From Aquimarina sp. AU474 (GTDB lineage Bacteria > Bacteroidota > Bacteroidia > Flavobacteriales > Flavobacteriaceae), in NCBI RefSeq assembly GCF_900312815.1, contig NZ_OMPE01000009.1:124001-188000 (forward strand): 64,000 nucleotides of DNA, in the 5' to 3' direction. Both the position numbers and the translations under genes were made by a program. Numbering within the stretch: position 1 is the first letter of the stretch; each line of letters starts with the position of its first letter. Below, piece by piece: positions 17,664 through 25,881 of the stretch. Below the pieces are notes generated by a model. That model saw nothing but the letters and a program-made list of their open reading frames with translations. It was not told the origin of the DNA and made no database searches.

Positions 17664-18926
17664 TTATGCTACTTGCAAAGTTTCGCCAAGCCTAAGCATC
17701 CATTTTCTTTGTTGCTCTAAAATCTGAGGCACTTTTAGCGGGTATATTGCCACCTGATATCCACCTAATGCTAATAACCTTATTGCTTCATTTGATACCC
17801 AATGATTCGAAACATATAATGCATTACCTGCCTGTTTTACCAACTTTTGCAAATGATTTGGAGCAACTCTCTTAGGTGGTATCCAATAGGTAATAGGTTT
17901 TTTATCAAAAGCCATCATCGGAGTATCTAAACAAATCTTCGCAATTTTGGACAGTAGAGGGATCGATTGTTTAATTAGTGTTTGTACTTGGGGTTTAGGA
18001 TTTTTATCAACATATTTCTGTTTCCAAACTCGTTCCATCTGATCCCATGGTCCTTTACCATAAGAAACTTTGCACATTTCAATCCCTAATAACACTCTTA
18101 AGTAACTTATGGGATGTGGATCCATGGGTGTATACCTAAAAACAAATTTGCTGTCTCCAGAGACTACATCATGAAGCCCAACAACCGATCCATATCCTGT
18201 ATGTACAAATGCAAAAGTATCCGCAGCAATTTCTGAGGACCACCCTGACCATAGTTCTGCAATTTTTGGGGATATACTTTTCAATTGTCTTAATAATACT
18301 TGACCTAACTCCTCATTCCAATGAAGCATATGTGCTACCTGATGCCCCGCTTCATGAATTAAAGCTGTAGGGCGATATAAATTGTGTCTCACAATTTTGA
18401 TAGCGGCGACCGGACTTTGTGTTTTTCCATCCCAAAGCCTTAATCCTGCTTTAAGAATAGAAGCACCTAAACCTTTATCAATATAGGTAAGCACTGGGGG
18501 GACTGTTTTGCCTAATGGTGTCAAAATAGATTTCATACTATCTCTAGCAATACAATCACAAGCTCTCATGATTGCAGATATATCTCTATTTGTTCTTGAA
18601 TTAATAGCATCTGCATAAAAATCTAACATCGTTTCTGTTCTTAGATATTTTCTTTTGTAATCATCTAATCGAAGCTGAAGTTTCTCTAATTGCTCTACAG
18701 TTTTGGCTTCTGCAAGTTGTTGTTTAAGCATTTCTCCATTTTGAATAAGAGTAATTAACCCATTTCCCAAACTATTTTTTAATGCAATATTTAGGTAATG
18801 CTCCAACCCTCTCCATGATTCTGGAGAAGCAAGTTCATCCAATCTAGATAATCTAGATGCGGCTTGAGTCCAATGACCCAACTGTCTTGAAAGCTGTTCA
18901 TGAATATCTTGAAATGAGTTAGACAT
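17664..18926 (-). CDS. Putative zinc metallopeptidase (HExxH)
   Basis: A 420-residue protein with the zinc-binding motif HEAGH at 191-195, in the hydrophobic context TALIHEAGHQVAHML. A likely third ligand is Glu232 in SEIAAD, so the arrangement is HExxH plus a Glu about 36 residues on, a gluzincin-like layout. A helical region precedes it (about 60-130). There is no signal peptide and no membrane segment. Its start overlaps the end of the upstream 808-residue protein gene by 8 bp, which indicates translational coupling. Such coupling suggests that the peptidase acts with or on the 808-residue product, for example by trimming it; that is inference. The peptidase family cannot be named from the sequence alone. 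Confidence 0.78.
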   Translation of the reverse strand: MSNSFQDIHEQLSRQLGHWTQAASRLSRLDELASPESWRGLEHYLNIALKNSLGNGLITLIQNGEMLKQQLAEAKTVEQLEKLQLRLDDYKRKYLRTETMLDFYADAINSRTNRDISAIMRACDCIARDSMKSILTPLGKTVPPVLTYIDKGLGASILKAGLRLWDGKTQSPVAAIKIVRHNLYRPTALIHEAGHQVAHMLHWNEELGQVLLRQLKSISPKIAELWSGWSSEIAADTFAFVHTGYGSVVGLHDVVSGDSKFVFRYTPMDPHPISYLRVLLGIEMCKVSYGKGPWDQMERVWKQKYVDKNPKPQVQTLIKQSIPLLSKIAKICLDTPMMAFDKKPITYWIPPKRVAPNHLQKLVKQAGNALYVSNHWVSNEAIRLLALGGYQVAIYPLKVPQILEQQRKWMLRLGETLQVA

Positions 18927-21345
18927 ATTGATATCCCGGTTTTATTTTTATATCTATATCCAAACTGGGCTCAGAAAAAATATTTTCTGAAATCTGAACC
19001 TTATCAGTATTCATAAGTTTTCTTAACACATTAAAACCTGAAGGAGCACTGGTTGTTATACAAATAGTCACTCCATCTGCTTCAGCATCTACAGCTTGTA
19101 TAAACTCATTTTTATAATTGATTAGATAATCAGTTAATTTACTTTCTGTCCAGTTTTTAAGTTTATTTTGTAATTTTTCTTGAAGTATTATGGGTACATA
19201 TTTCATTGCAATCCCTGAATTTTTACCGGGAACCACATTAGGATGAATGATCCGAATATTATCTGTAGAATGTCTTGAAAAAGCTGTTTTTATACCCAAT
19301 TCAAGAGCTTTAGAAATTAGACGTGTTGCATTACCCTCTATATGTTGTCTAATTTGAGTCGCAATACCCTGAACTTCAGATTCGCTAAAGAAAAGAAACA
19401 GGTGTATCTGATTCTTAATAAAATCTAATTTAACTTTTAAACCAGTTGTTTTTCTTAAATATTGTATTCCTGAAGGCGCTAAATACATTTGTGGCCTTGC
19501 ACCGGGTATCTCTAAATAGTAATATCGATGCGCCGAACTACTATTTTTACTTGTAAGGCATTGAGTGTTTGACCTACATCCAAGTGCTGGTTCGCCCATT
19601 AGTAATCCAGCTGCCACAGAAGTTAACGGATGGATTTGTTGCCCTGCTATACCATTACCAATATTAAGTTTTGGTATAACTGTTTCATTTTTTCCTATAT
19701 AAAACCTATTCGAACCTGGTAAAGTTTCGAACAAATGAACCTTAACAGGAATACTCTTATTAACAAAGACCCCCATTTGATCTCTTAAGGTTTCTCCCAA
19801 AGAAACCCCTCCATAGGTTTTTATTTCTTTAGCTAAATATGGAGTGAGTTCTGTTTCTATTTGTTTATTTAATTTTTTATATCGACATCTCTTCCTTTTA
19901 CCCTTACCTATCTTTTTCATTTTCCAAGCTACTTTATGTCTGGATGCCTCTCTTAAATCAGGTCTTTTTATATATGTTTCTTCTGTTAAGATATCTGGTA
20001 AATTTGCTTTTGCAGATTCTTCAAAAGCTTGTACGATATTGCTCTCTAGTAAATTTTCATTTTGTATAATATGCTCTGGGAAAGATGCAATTTGTCTAAC
20101 CGTATCTTCCACCACTGCAGCTAATGCCCTATTACCCTCTTCTACTTCTTGTTCTGGTGTAAGTTCTAAGTTGAGTAACTTAAAGCCCGCTTTAACCATA
20201 AATTTGGATAACATTTTAGCTTTACTCTGTCCGACATATGGTTGAATTACTTTTTTGATTACGTTGGCTGCGAAATCCATACTTCTTTTCTTACCAATAA
20301 TTCGAATTGCCCACTTAAGCCCCATTAATATTGCTGTTGCAAATTCTTCAATTGCAGGTTGCGGATCTTCATTATCTTGTAATTCTCCTAGTCTATTAAT
20401 AAAAGTTTCTCTAGCAATATCTAGTTGATCCAAAGTATTCTCTACAGGGGTATCTGTTTCATACAAAAATTCTTGTTCGATATGCCCTAGTTCTGTTTCA
20501 TTTGTTACCAACATAAACTCAGCTAGCATACTATCCAACTCTTGCTGGAAATCTATTTCATAATCCTCGTTTTCGCTAGTTTCTCCTAATACTCCTATTT
20601 TTTTGGCTAGACTTTTGGTTATCGAATGATATTTTTTTGGAACATATCTAAGACCATATTTTAGTACCTGTTTTAAAACTTTACGAAAACCTCTTACGAT
20701 ATACCCTTTTGCTCTTTTAATTAAAAAACCCATTCCTGCTTTTTTAGCAAGGCTGACTCCTTTTTTCACTACCTTCTTAGCCACTCTTGCTATTTTCTTT
20801 AATTTCTTTTTCGCTTTTTTCCATTTCTTTTTTAACCATCCTCCAAAATCTTCAAAAGCTGGAGTTTCTTCCAATATAGGAACGTACTGATCTGCTAAGG
20901 TTTCCCACTCTTCATCTGTCATATTTTGAACATCATTCTTTTCGGCAGTTTCGGCCATGTAATCCATAAATCGTTCAATTTCATTGAGAAAAGGCACAAA
21001 ATGCTCATCTAAGGATTGTCTAACATTTGTTTCATGGTTTTGTAACTCATAATGTTGAGAAGTCTGACTTTCATATAACTCTTGAGCCTCCATAACCATT
21101 TCTTGAACCAGTTCTTCAAATTCTTCATCGTATAAATTATCCATCAACTCTACAAAAGCTTCATTTTTTTCATCATACCCCTGTTCTTCACCTTCTAATT
21201 CATATACAGACTTAAAAGGACTTGGTATAGCATCTTTATTTATCATTTGTGACTCACCTTTGATATCATTTTGTTTAAAACTAGTAAGGTGTAAAAAAGG
21301 AGATTCCAGTTCTTGGATCGTTCCATTTTCGTTTAATTTTTTCAT
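18919..21345 (-). CDS. Large protein with acidic pro-region and cationic membrane-active-like core
   Basis: An 808-residue protein and the first gene of the leftward island. The N-terminus carries ESPFL (14-18) and SPFK (42-45), related to motifs in the PG-binding protein at 14590. Residues 50-165 are strongly acidic. At 168-254, starting GGWLKKKWKKAKKKLKK, comes a stretch with about 31 Lys/Arg and no Asp or Glu from 171 to 254, with the amphipathic look of cationic antimicrobial peptides. A second acidic stretch and a long globular C-terminus (about 440-808, with a CRSNTQC pair) follow. No signal peptide or known catalytic motif is present. The layout suggests a masked membrane-active effector, by analogy with acidic propeptides; this is inference. 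Confidence 0.75.
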   Translation of the reverse strand: MKKLNENGTIQELESPFLHLTSFKQNDIKGESQMINKDAIPSPFKSVYELEGEEQGYDEKNEAFVELMDNLYDEEFEELVQEMVMEAQELYESQTSQHYELQNHETNVRQSLDEHFVPFLNEIERFMDYMAETAEKNDVQNMTDEEWETLADQYVPILEETPAFEDFGGWLKKKWKKAKKKLKKIARVAKKVVKKGVSLAKKAGMGFLIKRAKGYIVRGFRKVLKQVLKYGLRYVPKKYHSITKSLAKKIGVLGETSENEDYEIDFQQELDSMLAEFMLVTNETELGHIEQEFLYETDTPVENTLDQLDIARETFINRLGELQDNEDPQPAIEEFATAILMGLKWAIRIIGKKRSMDFAANVIKKVIQPYVGQSKAKMLSKFMVKAGFKLLNLELTPEQEVEEGNRALAAVVEDTVRQIASFPEHIIQNENLLESNIVQAFEESAKANLPDILTEETYIKRPDLREASRHKVAWKMKKIGKGKRKRCRYKKLNKQIETELTPYLAKEIKTYGGVSLGETLRDQMGVFVNKSIPVKVHLFETLPGSNRFYIGKNETVIPKLNIGNGIAGQQIHPLTSVAAGLLMGEPALGCRSNTQCLTSKNSSSAHRYYYLEIPGARPQMYLAPSGIQYLRKTTGLKVKLDFIKNQIHLFLFFSESEVQGIATQIRQHIEGNATRLISKALELGIKTAFSRHSTDNIRIIHPNVVPGKNSGIAMKYVPIILQEKLQNKLKNWTESKLTDYLINYKNEFIQAVDAEADGVTICITTSAPSGFNVLRKLMNTDKVQISENIFSEPSLDIDIKIKPGYQYV

Positions 21346-21482
21346 GATCTTTGTATTTTATAATATCCGTTTGCAAAGTTTTGATTACTGCATTTACCTT
21401 TTATGGAAGAAAAAAAAGGAATCTTAACATTTATGATGGGAAAAAATCTTTCTTTACCTTAGAGGAATAGAAATTTATCTCA

Positions 21483-22031
21483 GTGAACCCATCTCTTATA
21501 CATATTTTAACCAATAGTAATCCTAAGGATATTAGCAAACTATATTATAAGCATAGGGATGCTTTTTTAAATTTTGGGAAAAGATATGGTGCCGATAGTG
21601 ACATTATGCTCGATATATATCAAGATGCATTTGTAGTAATACGCAAACACGCTATTCAAGGCAGATTGGATCAAGTAGATAGTTCATTTAAAACCTATCT
21701 TTTTGGCATAGGAAAACGAATGATCTATAATTATCATAAACAACATAAACATAATGTATCATTGGATCCAGAGATTCATATGATTAATGATAAGATTGAA
21801 GAAATTGATTTTGACCTTACCAAAGAACCTTCTATAGAGCAAAAATTATTACGTACATTTTTTAATAAACTAGGAAAACGTTGTCAAGAAATGTTAACAT
21901 TGTTCTATTACAGAGGACTAACTATTGATGAGATTGCTGAAAAATCAGGGTATGAAAACACCAATGTGGTTAGCAGTCAAAAATCACGTTGTTTAAAACA
22001 GCTTAAAGAAATTATTAATACTGCTGAATGA
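21483..22031 (+). CDS. Sigma-70 family RNA polymerase sigma factor (ECF-like)
   Basis: A 182-residue sigma factor with region 2 (about 20-95, including DIYQDAFVVIRKHA and FKTYLFGIGKRMIYNYHK) and region 4 (about 125-180, including KRCQEMLTLFYYRGLTIDEI and a helix-turn-helix), and no region 1 or 3, as in extracytoplasmic-function sigma factors. The start is GTG. It is divergent from the 808-residue protein gene across a 137-bp gap and overlaps the next gene by 4 bp (ATGA), an anti-sigma-like membrane protein. This arrangement suggests that it controls the divergent operon and perhaps itself. No duplicated promoter motif that would prove this could be read in the gap. Confidence 0.9.
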   Translation: MNPSLIHILTNSNPKDISKLYYKHRDAFLNFGKRYGADSDIMLDIYQDAFVVIRKHAIQGRLDQVDSSFKTYLFGIGKRMIYNYHKQHKHNVSLDPEIHMINDKIEEIDFDLTKEPSIEQKLLRTFFNKLGKRCQEMLTLFYYRGLTIDEIAEKSGYENTNVVSSQKSRCLKQLKEIINTAE

Positions 22032-22756
22032 TGACCCCCGAAGAACTTATATCAAAATATATACAGAACTCTCTTAATTCAGAAGAGCAATTAGAATTTG
22101 AAAGATTATTAAACTCTGACGTAGAGTTTAAGAAAGAGCTTGATTTTCATATAACTCTTAAAAAAGTAACAGAAGAGAACGATGACGAAGATTTTAGAAG
22201 TTTTCTTTCAGAAATAGAGTCCAATCCCGAACCAATCGTTGAAAAAAATGGAGCTAAATGGTGGTATTTGGCTGCATCAATTATTGCTATTTTAGGGTTA
22301 ACCTATTTTTTCACTAATAGAGTATCCCCTTCTAATGAGGAATTATTTGTACAATATTTTGAGCCATATAGAAATGTAACCCAACCCATAGTAAGAGGTG
22401 AAACTACTGAAAACCTAAAAACAACAGCTTTTAACTCTTATGAGAATGCCAAATTTGAAAAAGCTTTAACTCTATTTGATCAGATTTTATTAGATAAAGA
22501 AGAATCTATTATTTTGTTTTATAAAGCTAACGTTTTACTCCAACTTGATCGCACAGAAATGGCAATCCCAATTCTAGAAAAAGATACTGCCCTTACCGAT
22601 TCTTTTAGCGAAAAAAGATACTGGTACCTAGCTCTTGCTTATCTTAAAGTGAATAATCCAAAAAAAACCGAAATCACTTTAGAACGATTACTAAACATCC
22701 CTAACAGCGAGTATAAAAAGGCTGAAGCCAAAGAGTTACTTGAAAAATTGAATTAA
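22028..22756 (+). CDS. Membrane anti-sigma-like protein with periplasmic TPR region
   Basis: A 242-residue single-pass membrane protein. The N-terminal 70 residues (ELISKYIQNSLNSEEQLEFE) match the acidic helical cytoplasmic domain of Bacteroidota anti-sigma factors, whose genes usually follow a sigma gene. One transmembrane helix lies at about 78-96. The periplasmic part (about 130-242) shows helical repeats of tetratricopeptide type (SYENAKFEKALTLFDQILLD; YWYLALAYLKVNNPKKTEIT). It overlaps the sigma gene by ATGA and the convergent CHAT protease gene by 21 bp. The natural reading is that it holds the sigma factor at the membrane and receives a periplasmic signal through its TPR region. Confidence 0.75.
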   Translation: MMTPEELISKYIQNSLNSEEQLEFERLLNSDVEFKKELDFHITLKKVTEENDDEDFRSFLSEIESNPEPIVEKNGAKWWYLAASIIAILGLTYFFTNRVSPSNEELFVQYFEPYRNVTQPIVRGETTENLKTTAFNSYENAKFEKALTLFDQILLDKEESIILFYKANVLLQLDRTEMAIPILEKDTALTDSFSEKRYWYLALAYLKVNNPKKTEITLERLLNIPNSEYKKAEAKELLEKLN

Positions 22757-25700
22757 TTTTTTAAAAGAGATCAGGATTAATATCAAAACGAAAATTATAA
22801 TCCACCACCTATACGAATCATTAGAGTGTAATGCTTCAGTATTACCCGACACTACAAGTCCTGCCCAATAGTAAGGATGTTTCAAGAGATTGTCTTTGGT
22901 GTTCTTTAAATACTCTATTTTCGCATTTCTTAATGCCAGATCCTTAGGCTTATACTGTTTTAAATTTTTATAGAAATCATTCATAATTACAGCAGTCTCC
23001 TTGTCTGGTACTTTCCACAAACTCATGACAGTACTTCTAGCGCCTGCATATTGAAAAGCTCTGGCCATACTCATCACCCCTTCTCCTTTTCTTAATGTTC
23101 CGTAGCCTGTATTACATGCACTTAAGACTACAAGATCTGATGATAAGGAGAGCGTATAAATCTCTGAGGCTGTCAATTCATTTTTAATTCCATTTTTTGA
23201 GAATACCAGTTTGTTATACATCATATTATTTTGATGTATATCTGCGTGTGCAGCTACGTGTATTATCGAGGCATTTTGTGTTTCAGAAACAAAGTTTTTA
23301 ACAGATGCATGATCTCCTAACAAAGCTTTTCCTTTCATCATTCTGGAAATACTTAAAATCTCATTTGAATTTGAAGCCAAAGAATTATTTTCTTCATATT
23401 CTGGTGCAAACCCTATCCATTTTATTTTTGTATCACGTCTAGAATTGGCTACACCTAATGGAGGTAATAATGCAGCGGCACCTATATAATTTACAGTATG
23501 ATTCTCTATAAGGTATTTATCATTATTGTATAAAGTTTCAAACGGTAGGAAATTTAACACATCATCAGATATAATTATTAATCTGTTTTTGATGTTTACA
23601 TGTTTCAGCAGTATATTAAATAGTTGTGCCGCCGTTTTTTTAAGTTCTTGTTGATGAATCAATTGTTCTCTATAAACTTTGACAAGTTTGTTAACTTGTT
23701 TCGCTATTGGTATTTTTTTTAGATCTACACTGTTTTTATTAATCTCAAAAACGAAAATATTTTCTTCACCAAAAAAATATTCAATTATAGAAGTGTCGGT
23801 ATCTAAATAATTATTCTGTAATTGTAATACGGAAATAGCATTTTCATCATATTTTAGTTGATAATATTTGGCATGATCTTTTCGGAATTTTTGTAATAAA
23901 CTCTCTAATTGAGAACTATAATCTAACCTTAAACTCATTAAAGCATCTGTATTAACAGAGTCGCTACTTTGATATATTTTTTCTTTAATTAATGATAATT
24001 TTTGTTTCAGAAAATTTTCTTTAATTAACAACGAGTCTGGTACACCTGTCATTTTCTTAAACTGTTCATCCCTAATACCCGCAACCAAAACTCTATTCCT
24101 GTTAAACTCGGATAATCTAAATGCTTTTTCTAAGTAACTTCTTTCTTGTGTTTTTTCATATAATAAATAACAAATCTCAATACTCTTATCAATATACTTG
24201 GTGTTTTTTTGAGCAGCATTAACTCTAGATATATCACTTGAATATTCTTTATTAATTTTTTGGATATTCTCTATAATCATATCTAGATTTTCATAAGCAC
24301 TAATCAAAGGTTGTAATACTTGTGTATTGTTATATTTAACAATAGCTGTTTTATTAATAAGATGTAGCATCTTTACTATAACCGTTGGAGAACGATAGAT
24401 TGCTTTATTGTTTCTGGCAAGATATTGTTCGGTTATCGCATTAACTTCTTCATAATTTTTATTTAAAAAAAATGCATTTGCCTTCAAAACTTCTGCTTCA
24501 ATGATATATGGATGATTTACATTAAAATGTGTAGAGAAATTGGTATAGGATTTATTAAAAAAATCTATAGCCTTTTGATATTCTCCCATTTGCACAAACA
24601 TTTTACCCATACCTTGATAACATTCTGCTTCTTGAAACTTTGAATTCATTTTTTTCGTTCTACGCAAAGCTTCTTCATAATATTTTTGTGCCATAGGGTA
24701 CTCCTTCAATACAGTATATGTTTCTGCAATTGATGTTAAATTTTGTATCGGAAACCAGTGATACAAACCATACGATCGCTCTCTAATATCAAGAGCTTTC
24801 TTATCTATCAATAATGCTTTGTCATGTTCATTTTTAAGTTTTAGATATCGTACGTACCAGCTATATACATTTGCTACATTAAGGTGATTCTCGCCAAAAA
24901 TACTAATCGCCTTTTGAAGTGATTTCTCTATGTATTCTTCTGCTTTTTCAATATCATTTTTTTTAGAATAAATGCCACTAATCGCCATGTATATATCAGC
25001 TATAAAACCTACTCTTTCTCCTTGATTTTTGAGATCATATTCTGCCGATTTTTTATAAAATTCAAGTGCATTGTCATACTCTCTCAAAGCTTCGTTTACA
25101 ACCCCTAAATTGAAAGCTGTAATCGCCAAATCATAAAAATCTGCGTTATTTTCTAATTTGAGTTGATACGCGGTAGCATAGTACTCATGTGCTTTATTAA
25201 AATCATCTTTTAATAAATAAGCAGTCCCTAAATTATTAATAAGTTCTGCTCTCAATTGACTAGAAACTGACCCTGTAGGAAAATCTAATGCCTTCTTTAT
25301 AATATAAATAGCTTTATCAAAATTGCCTAAGGTTATCAGGATACGACTTCGAATAGTATAAGTTTTAACCAAATTGTATTTGGTAAGAGAAGGTGTTGTT
25401 AATTGTGTGTCTAGTATTTGATCACTTATTTGTAATGCCTTATTCGCGTTACCATCTAATCTATAGATTAAAGCTTTTGTGTTCATTAATTCACTCCATA
25501 TACTATCATTTGACATATGAGATGATGTATAGGTCCGAATAGAAGTATTAATAGTTTTTAGGGCAGTAGAAAAATCATTCATGTATACTGCAATATTCGA
25601 AATATACAATTGAGATTTGAGGTGGTTTTTTATATCATCGTTTTCAAAAAATTGGGTTGACGATTTTTTGAATTTGAGTAAAGCCTCGTCATAATCATAA

Positions 25701-25816
25701 TTCTTAAATGCCATAACAGCATTATGATAAATAACATCCCTTTGTTGTGCAAAGGAAAATGTTACTGCCAAAAAAAGCAATATAAAAGCAATGCTTTTTC
25801 TCATCGAGAAGATCAT
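22736..25816 (-). CDS. TPR-CHAT caspase-like protease, membrane anchored
   Basis: A 1026-residue protein with a signal peptide (MRKSIAFILLFLAVTFSFAQ; in-frame starts at 25816 and 25804), about ten tetratricopeptide repeats over residues 30-450, a helical linker, and a C-terminal CHAT domain (about 700-985). The catalytic dyad is visible as His857 in HVAAHAD and Cys901 in LSACNTG. A transmembrane helix at about 1003-1018 follows. The protein should therefore sit on the periplasmic face of the inner membrane with its protease domain outside the cytoplasm. CHAT domains are clan CD cysteine proteases related to caspases and separase. Convergence and overlap with the sigma/anti-sigma pair suggests one functional module. 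Confidence 0.9.
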   Translation of the reverse strand: MIFSMRKSIAFILLFLAVTFSFAQQRDVIYHNAVMAFKNYDYDEALLKFKKSSTQFFENDDIKNHLKSQLYISNIAVYMNDFSTALKTINTSIRTYTSSHMSNDSIWSELMNTKALIYRLDGNANKALQISDQILDTQLTTPSLTKYNLVKTYTIRSRILITLGNFDKAIYIIKKALDFPTGSVSSQLRAELINNLGTAYLLKDDFNKAHEYYATAYQLKLENNADFYDLAITAFNLGVVNEALREYDNALEFYKKSAEYDLKNQGERVGFIADIYMAISGIYSKKNDIEKAEEYIEKSLQKAISIFGENHLNVANVYSWYVRYLKLKNEHDKALLIDKKALDIRERSYGLYHWFPIQNLTSIAETYTVLKEYPMAQKYYEEALRRTKKMNSKFQEAECYQGMGKMFVQMGEYQKAIDFFNKSYTNFSTHFNVNHPYIIEAEVLKANAFFLNKNYEEVNAITEQYLARNNKAIYRSPTVIVKMLHLINKTAIVKYNNTQVLQPLISAYENLDMIIENIQKINKEYSSDISRVNAAQKNTKYIDKSIEICYLLYEKTQERSYLEKAFRLSEFNRNRVLVAGIRDEQFKKMTGVPDSLLIKENFLKQKLSLIKEKIYQSSDSVNTDALMSLRLDYSSQLESLLQKFRKDHAKYYQLKYDENAISVLQLQNNYLDTDTSIIEYFFGEENIFVFEINKNSVDLKKIPIAKQVNKLVKVYREQLIHQQELKKTAAQLFNILLKHVNIKNRLIIISDDVLNFLPFETLYNNDKYLIENHTVNYIGAAALLPPLGVANSRRDTKIKWIGFAPEYEENNSLASNSNEILSISRMMKGKALLGDHASVKNFVSETQNASIIHVAAHADIHQNNMMYNKLVFSKNGIKNELTASEIYTLSLSSDLVVLSACNTGYGTLRKGEGVMSMARAFQYAGARSTVMSLWKVPDKETAVIMNDFYKNLKQYKPKDLALRNAKIEYLKNTKDNLLKHPYYWAGLVVSGNTEALHSNDSYRWWIIIFVLILILISFKKLIQFFK

Positions 25817-25881
25817 TTGTTATAAAGATAATTTATTTCTCTTTATAAAATGAAAATGAAATTTTTAGTAAAGAATGACAT

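Noticed and set aside
14590..21345. Extracellular contractile injection system or type VI secretion locus
   Set aside because: The effector-like content is suggestive, but no sheath, tube, baseplate, spike or AAA+ ATPase gene is present.
22736..25816. CHAT protease as part of a type III-E CRISPR system (Csx29-like)
   Set aside because: No CRISPR array or Cas gene is in the window, and this protein has a signal peptide and a C-terminal membrane anchor, unlike the cytoplasmic Csx29. Only the analogy is kept.
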